NCBI GenBank assembly: GCA_013350335.1
Contig: CM023539.1
Coordinates: forward strand, 46,672,631 to 46,736,630
Direction of reading: 5' to 3'
From: Chimonanthus salicifolius
Taxonomy: Eukaryota; Streptophyta; Magnoliopsida; Laurales; Calycanthaceae
DNA length: 64,000 bases
Of the stretch, positions 36,519 to 46,983 are shown piece by piece. Position numbers and translations under genes: made by a program. Position 1 is the stretch's first letter. Each line of letters opens with the position of its first letter. The notes under the pieces were generated by a model. That model searched no databases. It was not told the DNA's origin and saw nothing but the letters and a program-made list of their open reading frames with translations.

Positions 36519-36692
36519 CCAAAAAATTACAATCTTATATAGTTGACTATGTTGTTATGTTCTATAGAGCTTAATCATCAATGATGTACTGTTGATTCGG
36601 TCGTGCCAAAAAATTACAATCTTATATAGTTGACTATGTTGTTATGTTCTATAGAGCTTGATCATCAATGATGTACTGTTGATTCAGTCGTT
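36519..36692. repeat. 87-bp tandem duplication
   Basis: Two nearly identical copies of CCAAAAAATTACAATCTTAT through GATTCGGTCGT, second copy starting at 36,606. One or two mismatches, so recent. Confidence 0.9.
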
Positions 36693-37740
36693 GGTCGAGC
36701 TCTCAACTCGAAAATTTTATTAGAGGAAAATTTTATAATTTTACAATGGACTATTATAAACCTCTAATTGGAGCAGTATATAATATTTTTTTTTTAAGAT
36801 AAAAAGTTGTGAGTGAAACTGTATCCAAGAGTGAGAGTCGACTCTCCTTCGATTTCTTATCTTTGAATATAGTGGATCAATATTGAACCCGTGGACAGTA
36901 TGGAAATGGAACAACATAAATATCTCTATTGTAGTGTTGATTTTCTTCTTCTTTTTTACATATATTGTTAGTGATTTTGCCTTTGAAACTTTAATTTGTA
37001 CAAGTCATGAGTTTTCATAGCTTAAATCATGTTGGGGAAATAAAACTTAGCCACTCCAATGGATAGGATCCTTACATATTCCACACAATCTAGTGAACTC
37101 TTTGGTTATTATAATGGTATGAGGAGAGTGACTCAGCAGAAGTGTACGACTACCACCGCGGCCCTTTTATAGAATTAGAGAGACTTGCTACAAATCTTAA
37201 GTATATTTTCTATTAGATTAGAACAATATAGATAATATATTTTGAGTATCTCAAGACAATTTGATAATCACAATATATGACTTCAATATCTTAATTTCTT
37301 AAATAAGAAATTAACATAATCCCACTCAGGTGATAATTCAACAGTTGTATGACATCATCTACAACAATATAAATTGATTGGGTTGACAGGTGATAAAAGT
37401 GGAGTGAATGATAACATCAACAATCTTTACTGAATAAAAGTAAATTAGGTTGTAATTAAGATACAATCAATTATATAAAAAAATTTGCACGGATAACTCT
37501 ATTAGTTTAAACTTCTAAAATTAGATAAAAGATAATTTGAGTTTGACTTCTCCCATAGTTACTTGATACACGAGATTTGTAAATAATTTTAAATATTCAT
37601 AGAATTAGTCCCACTTTGAATTTAGGACATTACCATGTTGAGAATATACCAGTATAAAAGTGAGACGGGCGTTTTAACTTTTAATTGAAGTGGGATTTCT
37701 TTGAACAAGTAGAGAAATAATATAATATAAGAGTGTTGGT
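36693..37740. other. AT-rich non-coding DNA
   Basis: No coding frame, repeat pair or element terminus that I can support. Confidence 0.4.
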
Positions 37741-38063
37741 TGGATCATCATGAAAAAGGAGAATAAAGTACTAAATGTTGGAGGAGGGCCTCTGTTTGAG
37801 CAAGTAGATGTGTATAAGCGTGTTTGGGGAATCTATCAATGTCCATGTCCATTCACCACTTTTGTTCCTTGCGGTGACCACCAACTGACTGACAAAAAGC
37901 CTTACAAGTCTCTTTGTCTGAATTAAGTTTAACTAATAGACAGAAGAGAACAAGTCCATCAAAATCTAAATATGAGGTGTTAAGGATAATCTCAACTGCC
38001 ACAAACAAATGACTCTTGTGGGCTTTGGCCTTTGGCTAACCAAACACTTCAGCCGCAATGCAG
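37741..38063 (+). repeat. Direct repeat pair, copy 1
   Basis: Matches 38,180-38,508 (offset about 439) with scattered substitutions: GAGCAAGTAGATGTGTATAA, CACCAACTGACTGACAAAAA and TTTGGCTAACCAAACACT are shared. A short frame in copy 2 is not open in copy 1, so it is not a gene. Confidence 0.85.
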
Positions 38064-38094
38064 ATGAATCTACTATCTTAAAGCACAGCAAAAT

Positions 38095-38168
38095 TAAGTC
38101 ATGGGAGTTCAAACTCGCTACCTCTTATTTTCTAAGATGAGAAATAATCAGTTAAAATACACTCAAAT
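38095..38168 (-). mobile_element. SINE head fragment
   Basis: Reverse complement reads GAGTGTATTTTAACTGATTA and a B-box-like GAGTTTGAACTCC, matching the tRNA-like head of the SINE at 27,190-27,365. It lies between the two direct repeats. Confidence 0.45.
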
Positions 38169-38179
38169 GAATTATTAGT

Positions 38180-38508
38180 TGGATCATTATGAAAAAGAGA
38201 ATAAAGTAGTATATGTTGGAGGAGAGCATTCGTTTGAGCAAGTAGATGTGTATAAGCCTGTTTGGGGAATCTATCAATGTCGATGTCCATTCACGACTTT
38301 TGTTCCTTGTGATGACCACCAACTGACTGACAAAAAGCTTTACAAGTCCCTTCGTGTCATTTAAGTTTAACTAATATGAGAACAAGTCCATCAAAATCTA
38401 AATATGAGCCTCATATTATGAGGTGTTAAGGATAATCTCAACTGCCACAGACAAATGACTCTTGTGGGTTTTGGCCTTTGGCTAACCAAACACTCCAACC
38501 GCAGCGCA
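38180..38508 (+). repeat. Direct repeat pair, copy 2
   Basis: See 37,741-38,063. Copy 2 differs by small indels, for example the extra ATGAGCCTCATATT near 38,404. Confidence 0.85.
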
Positions 38509-39624
38509 ATAATGTGTTGCAGTTAATATTTATCGGTGTTCATTTTCTCAATACGTTTTTATTAATTATATAGTTTATATGCATGTAAAATGGACTAACT
38601 TTTATAAGTTATTATTTGTCAAATTGAGTAGCATGTATTTATAAAATAAAATGTTAAAACTTATTTTAAGTTATACCTTTTTATACTTTCAAGGTTACGT
38701 GATAAATCACAAGTAATTGACTTTTTAAGAGTTAATTATAATATCACTTAAATGACTTACCATACATAACATAAAAGAGTATTGAAAAAAAATATTTAGC
38801 ATTTTCTATTATAAATTATTGATTGAGATTAAGCCAATGAATCATTTGTGGAACGAGTAAGGCCGTATGTATCACGTTGAAGCTTCAATTTCAACAACGT
38901 TGAAATTTGGAGACATTAGCGCACCAACTATAAACACTTTTTCACTTTTCACATTTGACACAGGCATAAAACTCGGTCAATTTTTAATTTACTTTGTTAA
39001 TCTAAGTTTTTGGTTAGATTGTGTTTTTTTGTAAATAGATTAGTTCAATTTCCTCACCAAATTTTGAAATCAATCAGGAAAAAATAAAATTTAAATTGAA
39101 AAAAATTGACCCATGGAATAAACAAACCTGATTCAATTGAAAAAAATAATAATTAATAAGTGAATTTGAATTGAAAAATCAAGGCATTTTGCATGTAATT
39201 CGACTTTTCAGATCGTCATTGATAGAGTCGTCCTTTGTCTTTAACATAATCTTCAAAATCATTTTCTAATTTATCTAGATTTCTAACCTCTAGTTTTCCA
39301 CATTATTTAATAAAAAATATATGCTTAATACTCCACAGCCAATTATATACTTTCTTATCATCATTTTCTCTTAATACTTCAGCTTGTTACCCTTTAACCA
39401 TGATATTGTATTATAGAATCACGGTCTTAAATATTTTAAATGAAGAATATAGTAAAGCTACAGAGTTGCACGTTATATCATTTTTTATTTTTAAAGAATC
39501 ACAAATCTTTAACATAACAATATCTGCTGATTTTCAATGTGCTAATATCAATATGTGGATTAAATTTCAGTGTCAATATCTGAAACAAAATTTCAGCTTA
39601 ACAATAAATTCTAGCCACTTGATT
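38509..39624. other. AT-rich non-coding DNA
   Basis: Nothing identified beyond simple AT-rich sequence; the 86-codon frame at 39,400 has no domain and typical non-coding composition. Confidence 0.4.
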
Positions 39625-39625
39625 A

Positions 39626-40178
39626 GGGGTGCACATCCTAACACGGACATACTCTTTTAGGAGACACGGACTTTAGTGAACTTCTCAATTTGTCCCCATC
39701 CGTCCGTACGGATTTTAGTGGATTTTCAGAAATCGGTGCACCGACCGGATCACTTGGAAATAGAAATTTGAGGAAATCGGTATACCTACCGAATCACTTT
39801 TTTTTTGAAACTGGTTAAGATTAGATTTTCATTAATAAAAAGAACAGTACAAGATAAAGAAAAAGAGGGAGGGAGCCTATGAGAAATAGGCCCCCCACCC
39901 AACAAAAGAAGAACAATAAACCAACAATAATAAAATATACAAGCCCTCGGTCTACTAAAAAGCCCAAAAGGGAATGCCGCTAACTGCCCAGGGTAAAAAA
40001 GGTGTCACGAGTAGCCCCTTCAACGCCATTTTTTGCAAGGAAGTCCGCCACTCCATTTGAGGAAATTGAAAATGGAAATTTGAGGAAAGTGATCCGTTAC
40101 TGGACGGATGAATGCAAAGTGGGAAATCCGAAAAACTCATGTCTCTTAAAAAAGTATGTCCGTGTTATGATGGCCACC
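39626..40178. mobile_element. hAT-like MITE carrying a nested LINE fragment
   Basis: Inverted ends: left GGGGTGCACATCCTAACACG, right complement GGTGGCCATCATAACACGG, extending through ACGGACATACT. Exact 8-base duplication CTTGATTA on both sides (39,618-39,625 and 40,179-40,186), the size expected for hAT elements. The middle is interrupted by a minus-strand LINE tail. Confidence 0.75.
39797..40062 (-). mobile_element. 5'-truncated LINE, RNase H-like tail and 3' UTR
   Basis: On the minus strand the 5' end encodes NGVADFLAKNGVEGATRDTF, the ADFLAKNG motif found at the end of the RNase H-like domain in plant LINE ORF2 proteins. This is followed by a stop, about 200 bases of T-rich 3' UTR and an A tail (T run at 39,799-39,807). 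Only the extreme 3' end was inserted, the usual outcome of aborted target-primed reverse transcription. Confidence 0.7.
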
Positions 40179-40186
40179 CTTGATTA

Positions 40187-41148
40187 ATAGTCAAAATCAC
40201 TAAGCATCAAAAAAAAAAAAAGGACATTTTGTGATGTTTGACCACTGAGATCAAGTGGTTCAAACTTGATTTTTTTGGTTGAAATTTGGTGTGATTGTTG
40301 AGTTTTAAATGAACTTTCTATCAATTAGATTTTTTATTAAACTATAAAAAGAATAAAAAAATAAAAGTATAATCAAGGCCCATTACACAAAACAACATCT
40401 TGTAATTGTAATGGGTGAAGAACATCTTCTTCTCATCTACTGTCAGAACTTTAGTCACTTATGGGAAGCTAAAAAGGAGAATCCAAGAGAAATCTCCTCG
40501 CTTCTCCTACCATGGATGAGTCATGCCTCATTTTGTACTTAATGTTGCCACTTTGATTTCAGAACTCCTATAATCCCATTATAAAATCAAAATTGAATTT
40601 TGTTAAATAAATTATGACTTTTAATGGTCAATTTCTTCGATAAAACTTTAAAAGTTCAATTAATTTTTAATTAAAATTCTTATTTAGTTATGTGATAAAT
40701 GTCATCTCCTATACTTCAGTGATGATGATGGATTGTTGCAATTCTCCATTTGAATACGTGATTCAAAGATGGCTTGGTGACCCTAAATTTTAATAAGCTT
40801 AAATTATTTTTAAATTTCTAAATATTTTATCATCAATTATGTTCTAAGCAAGCCGAACGAACTGGTGCAATAAAAAATATTTTGTTGGCTGCAGTAGGTG
40901 CAATTAGAAGCATTTTATTCGACTCCTTTAGGACTAACCTGATATAAGAGGTTTATTGGTGATTTTGTGTATATGTGGGAGTAGTCTCGCCTTCAATATA
41001 AAGTAAAAATACCCATATTAAAAAAAAAAAAAAAAAAACTTTGAAAAAAAGTGAACACCATGTTATCTCAAACACAAATATGCGATGACAATAATGTTTA
41101 ATATAGAGATTCTTTTAAAATTGTGTGTTACATACCATTGGCCTCAAA
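40187..41148. other. Non-coding DNA
   Basis: AT-rich with an A run at about 41,020-41,038. No gene or element boundary is supported. Confidence 0.4.
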
Positions 41149-41176
41149 TAATGAATGGTGAATGTGAGAGGAAAGC

Positions 41177-41457
41177 ATTCTAATTGAGTGTCATCAAGTT
41201 CTAATGGGATGGTAGACTATTTTGCCAAGTTTAGTGTTATTGACCTCTCCTCTGTCGTGTTTTTCCTTTGAGATTGGAGGAGCTTGTTGTTTTAAATTTT
41301 TACTATTTTGGTTTTTTCCCGATGTTCTCATCTTTTCTTTTATTTCTCTTTTTGTTTTATATTTCGAGTCTAATCCTGTTAGACCTCTTCTCTTTTCTCG
41401 TATTTACCTTTGATCTTATAATATAATTTCTATTGTTACTGCTCAAAAAAAAAAAAG
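41177..41457 (+). mobile_element. 5'-truncated LINE with target-site duplication
   Basis: Begins with the last codons of ORF2 (NGMVDYFAKFSVIDLSSVVF, matching the AD.LAK.G end of the RNase H-like domain), a TGA, a T-rich 3' UTR and an A tail at 41,445-41,456. It is flanked by a 28-base duplication, TAATGAATGGTGAATGTGAG and onward at 41,149-41,176, repeated with three changes at 41,458-41,485. Confidence 0.8.
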
Positions 41458-41485
41458 TAATGAATGATAAATGTGAGAGGTAAGC

Positions 41486-42418
41486 CTCTTGATTGAATGC
41501 TTTTCGTTTAATTAATGATATGGCACTTCTTGTTTTTTTTTTAAAAAAAAAAAAAAACCAATATTAGAGGCATCCTTATTCAAAATGGCAAAGATAAAGG
41601 GCAATCTTGTTTTGTATTAGTCAAATTTTAGTGACTTTTTATTATATTAAGTAAGGGTCTCTATCATTTGCAGATGAAATTACACTTCAATTTAAAATAA
41701 AAATTTATAGTGATAAAATCCATTATCAACTAACAATTACAAATTCTTTTTTTTTTTAAACTACTCTTATATATGGACATCTAAATGATAACAATTGTGG
41801 CATAAGGGTTCAATTACAAAGAAATCAAATTTACCATAAATCTTTATCGAGTGGTATATATATGTGTTACTTGTTAAATTTTATTAAAATATTGGATCAC
41901 TACTATATCAAATGAGAGGCTTAGTGATGAAGTTTGTAAACTGTCTAAACAAGTACTATGTATTTGATTTATTAAGTAATGGGCTCAATAGTTGACAAAA
42001 TCCTATCCAAACAAGTTGACAAGATTCACTTGGATTCTTCCTAAGCGGGTCTCCCATGATCCAAACGGGTCTCCGACGATCCAAACTTGCATATTAAGAT
42101 TCGCTTGGATTTACTCTCTTTTTTCATATTAAAATTTTAAAAATCCAATGGCCCACTACTACTATAGTATCTAAGTATGATGGTGCTTTAAAAGTCAGCT
42201 TTAGAAGAGAATGCCTTAAAAATTGGCCTTCAAAATAGTTTTTCAATTTTCATATCAGTATGTATTGGTCAATTTCCATTTTCTAAATTTCTATTTAAAA
42301 CTTAATAAATTTTCAGAAAAACATCCAAACTTCTGAATTCTAATTAGTCTTTCGGTGTTTTACACATCGGTGTAAATAAATAATATGAAGGCACGTTTAA
42401 TATATGATTGAGCATGAT
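41486..42418. other. Non-coding DNA
   Basis: AT-rich; no supported feature. Confidence 0.4.
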
Positions 42419-42426
42419 CATGTAAA

Positions 42427-44190
42427 GGGAGCACTTACACACACCTGGAAATTCTGCCTCTACACACCCGAAATCGAATTTTCGAGTGAAATTACAATTT
42501 TACCCCCGCGTTTCCATTCATTCGAATGAATGTCCAGTTCATTTTGGCATTCATTCGAATGAATCATTCTTTCGAATGAATCCTCAAGTGTATTTTCAAT
42601 TCATTCGAATGAATGGGCTGAACAATAACACGAAATACTGCTTAGCCCCATTCATTCGAATGAATGGATGATTCATTCGAATGAATAGTAATAAAATGAC
42701 CTTCATTTCATCCATTCATTCGAATGAATCGACCATTCATTCGAATGAATGCGTTCATTCGTTCATTCGAATGAACATGAATGAACGTTCTCATTCAATC
42801 ATTCGAATGATTCATGACTTACATGACTAACAGTATACAGTTTTATTTAAATTCTTTTAAAATTTTAAACTTATTTTTTAAGCATTGTGTATTTACAAAA
42901 ATTTTCAAATTGAACATCTAAACTAATTAAAATAACCTGATAAAAATACTTTAAGACTTCAAGGTCTTTTGACACTCCTAAATATTTAAAACACAGTATT
43001 TTACAAATAAGGGTATCCCTAGGCTGTGTCGAAAATAAATTTAGGAGTGTCAAAAGACCTTGAAGTGTTAAAGTATTTTTATCAGATTATCGTAATTAGT
43101 CCGGATATTCAATTTGAGAAATTTTAGAAATACACAGTGCTTAAAAAATAAGGGTCTATGTTTTAAAATATAGATAGTTATTTTTAAGAACTGTGTATTT
43201 TTAAAATTTCTCAAATTGAATATTCAGAGTAATTACGATAATCTGATAAAAATACTTTAAGACTTCAAGATCTTTTGACACTCCTAAATATTTAAAACAC
43301 AGTATTTTACAAATAAGCATATCCCTAGGCAGTGTCGAAAACACATTTAGGAGTGTCAAAAGACCTTGAAGTCTTAAAGTATTTTTATCAGATTATCGTA
43401 ATTAGTCCGGATATTCAATTTGAGAAATTTTGAAAATATACAGTGCTTAAAAATAACTGTCTATATTTTAAAACATAGACCCTTATTTTTTAAGCACTGT
43501 GTATTTCTAAAATTTCTCAAATTGAATATCCGGACTAATTACGATAATCTGATAAAAATACTTTAAGACTTCAAGGTCTTTTGACACTCCTAAATTTATT
43601 TTCGACACAGCCTAGGGATATCCTTATTTGTAAAATACTGTGTTTTAAATATTTAGGAGTGTCAAAAGACCTTGAAGTCTTAAAGTATTTTTATCAGGTT
43701 ATTTTAATTAGTTTAGATGTTCAATTTGAAATTTTTGTAAATACACAGTGCTTAAAAAATAAGTTTAAAATTTTAAAAGAATTTAAATAAAATTGTATAC
43801 TGGAAGTCATGTAAGTCATGAATCATTCGAATGATTGAATGAAAACGTTCATTCATGTTCATTCGAATGAACGGATCGTTCATCCATTCATTCGAATGAA
43901 TGGTCGATTCATTCGAATGAATGGATGAAATGAAGGTCATTTTATTACTATTCATTCGAATGAATGGGGTTGAGCAGTATTCCGTGTTACTGCTCAGCCC
44001 ATTCATTCGAATGAATTGAAAATACACGTAAGGATTCATTCGAATGAATGATTAATTCGAATGAATGCCAAAATGAACTGAGCATTTATTCGAATGAATG
44101 GAAACGCGGGAGTAAAATCGTAATTTCACCTGAAAATCTGATTTCAGGTGTGTAGAAGTAGGATTTCTGAGTATGTGTAAGTGCTCTCCC
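42427..44190. mobile_element. Fold-back element FB-D, complete, with target-site duplication
   Basis: Best preserved member of the family, 1,764 bases. Ends: GGGAGCACTTACACACACC and GTGTAAGTGCTCTCCC. Flanked by ATGTAAA on both sides (42,420-42,426 and 44,191-44,197; CATGTAAA if one C is shared). Each outer arm (42,515-42,810 and 43,815-44,100) carries many copies of ATTCATTCGAATGAAT, itself a palindrome. The centre holds three palindromic monomers of about 285 bases (42,870-43,150, 43,180-43,455, 43,485-43,770). Mirror-image open frames at 42,871 (minus) and 43,581 (plus) are by-products of the symmetry. No transposase. Confidence 0.9.
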
Positions 44191-44358
44191 ATGTAAATTT
44201 GCCTTCTAATAGCTACAAACATGAGGGGCAAAACCTTCAGTCAATTGCTGCCATTTCGACCATATGGCCAAATAAATGATGTATTTTGTACTTGTATGCT
44301 GCAATTGTTCTATTAAAATAGAACTCCAAGTGAGACTTTTTCAGTAATAAGCTTTATT

Positions 44359-44574
44359 TTTTATTTTATTTTTGAGTCCCAGGGAAACATCGAGTCCATC
44401 TTGACAGTTTGTAGTAATGTTGTCAAGATGTGCTTACGCCTCGCCCACATAAAACTTTGGAGAGGACACCCCACACTCATATAGAGTGCCTCCAGTTAAC
44501 ACCACCAGGAATTGAACGTGTTATCTCTCACTGAAAGTGGTGGGAGGCAACCAGTTGAGATACCCAGTTGGATC
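44359..44574 (-). mobile_element. tRNA-derived SINE with exact 15-bp target duplication
   Basis: Minus strand: tRNA-like head with A-box-like TATCTCAACTGG and B-box GTTCAATTCC, a body, and an A-rich tail. Flanked by GTAATAAGCTTTATT at 44,344-44,358 and 44,575-44,589, identical in both copies. The perfect duplication suggests a recent insertion. Confidence 0.85.
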
Positions 44575-44589
44575 GTAATAAGCTTTATT

Positions 44590-45242
44590 ACACATATGAA
44601 AGGAGACAAATGTATATGATTGAAGAAAAAAAAATTTACGGACATATACAGATGAATGAGATTTTTCACTTTGTCCGGTCATTCTGAATCTTAATTTTTA
44701 TTTGTGTAATTAGTTCTAAAGCCAAATTTTCAAATATTATAATGAGAAGTGAATAAGATTAAAATTTCACTTAGCTAATGCTTATTTACTCAACATCTAT
44801 TCTAATCATGTGGCTCATGACACTCTGACGGATATAAACATTGCAGAATTGTTGAGTGGAGTTTTTGCCATAGAAAGTCATTTAAAACTGAAATGTTTAA
44901 GCTCTAGGCTAGATATAAGTGAAGAAATGATAGATGAAAAATGACTTCTAACAATGATGATAATACGTGTGGGACTGAATTTTTGGGGAAACAAATGTTT
45001 GTAACCCCTTTATATATGATTGTTTTTGGGTGTAGTTATAGGCAGACTTGTTAGAGAGTTGAAGGGATAATGTAAAGTGACAGATATTTTCACATTGATT
45101 AATTTGATAAACTAATGACTGCATATGACACTTATGTCATTCCTCTCTCAATGACTAACTTTTGATAGTACGTTCTATTTTAAGAATATTATCAAGCTAT
45201 GATTTTCTAATTTAATATTAAAGTAGGTTCCGTGTGCAGCTA
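44590..45242. other. Non-coding DNA
   Basis: No supported gene or repeat. Confidence 0.4.
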
Positions 45243-45525
45243 TAGGATTTAGCTACACGTGTGTGGTTTCCACAGTCACAAAGTGCAACTGCACATGAGG
45301 GCGGATGTGAAGTGACAAAAAGTCAAACATCGATTAATTTAGGATCCAACTACACGTGTGTGGTTTCCACAGTCACAAAGTGCAACTGCACATGAGGGGC
45401 GGATGTGAAGTGACAAAAAGTCAAACATCGATTAATTTAGGATCCAACTACACGTGTGTGGTTTCCACGTACAACCATAAAGTGCAGCTGCACGCGAGGG
45501 CAGACGTGAAATGACAAAAATTCTA
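45243..45525. repeat. 97/98-bp tandem repeat, three units
   Basis: Units start at 45,243, 45,340 and 45,438. Each contains TACACGTGTGTGGTTTCCAC and AAGTGCAACTGCAC (AAGTGCAGCTGCAC in the third); the first two also share CAAACATCGATTAATTTAGG. The ACACGTGT core resembles a G-box/ABRE-type site, but there is no nearby gene. Confidence 0.9.
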
Positions 45526-45891
45526 ATTAATTTGATAAATCAATGACTCTATATAACTCTTGAGACAAATTTCTTTCAATGACTACCTTTTAAGAGTAGA
45601 GTTTACTTCAAAAATATTATTAAGTTATATTTTTCTAACACAAAGGCCCAACTAAAATCGTAACAACATCCATAGAAGAGACTTTAATAGAATAGAAGTG
45701 TGCCAAGAAATCATTCTCAAACAAATTTTCAAACTCATTGCCTCTTATTTTAGTCATTCTCAAACAAATTTTCAACCGAAGACTGTTAATGCTTTAGCTG
45801 TTCCATGCTACTGTCTGCCTGTATTCAAAAACGGTCGTGCTATTTTTAAAATTTTCTTCCATACCCATTTCTCTTTCTTTATACTTGGAAG

Positions 45892-45930
<39 letters not shown>

Positions 45931-46901
45931 ACATTACAGAAAACAAGGTGAGTCCACCACTCCATGATATGCGCCTGTCACATGCATTTCCTGTTTCATA
46001 AAGTCTTCTCTTCATTCCACCCCTACGAGAAGTCATTATCTTAGTTTTCTAAAGAAATTAACATAACCAACATTAATGTACTCAAGTCTCTTTTTAATGC
46101 CTAGAATTTCTCTCATTCTCTTCTAAATTCTTTCTTATTCAATTTTTTTTTTTTGATAGTGGGTTCTGATAAGCCCTGAAAAGGAAGAGGGTGTTCCACT
46201 TCTGGCTGTCTCTGGTGCTACTCATGATTAAAAGAGCAGCGAATTTCAGAATGGAAGAGAAGAAAAGCAAGCTCAGATAAGCTTCTTTCTCTTTTACCTT
46301 ACGTTGTTGGAACTTGGAAGCTGCTGCAATGTCTAGTGAGTAGCAATCCATGGACGTTGAGATACGAATTTCCCCTGGAAATCGCAGTTCATTTCTGCCC
46401 AAGCATATGGTACAAGGTGGGCCATACATCCAGCAATCAGGATCATTAACCTTCTGGACCGACCTTCAATGGCAGTGCAGCCAATAACAATATTTGGTGG
46501 TCTCAATCAATAAATCTCTAATAATGCTAGAGTGAATTTCCAGCCAACATCAATATTGCAACTTGGCCGAATTGATATCTATTTTTCATTTTAAAGACGA
46601 AGAATTCTACAAAAGTCTCTTTGAGTACAAAAGTGTTAGGTAAATTTCAGATCTATACAATACCTTATAAGTTACGATTTACGAACATTGGGCGACTATC
46701 TGATATACTCAAAATATCTCAAATTAAACCTGCACAGATAGTGTATCCGCACGGATAGTTTAATTGGACTAAACTTATAAATTATATTAGAGTTCTTGAG
46801 TTTGACTCTTCCAAGGCTTATGTGATACACAAAGGTTGTCGATGATTTTGTATATCTGTAGAATTAGTCTCATTTCCAATATATGAGTGGAGATACCCAT
46901 G

Positions 46902-46983
<82 letters not shown>

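Noticed and set aside
42515..42810. Regularly recurring 16-base motif that could suggest a CRISPR array
   Set aside because: Motif is a full palindrome, spacing is irregular, spacers are not unique and the genome is plant; it is part of a transposon arm.
42871..43790. Two near-identical 60-69 codon proteins on opposite strands
   Set aside because: They are the two mirror arms of palindromic monomers in FB-D, not duplicated genes; A/T-rich, no domain.
46139..46500. Minus-strand frames reading MYGPPCTICLGRNELRF or MILIAGCMAHLVPYAWAEM
   Set aside because: Two overlapping frames, no family match, no clear splice structure; evidence too thin to call a gene.
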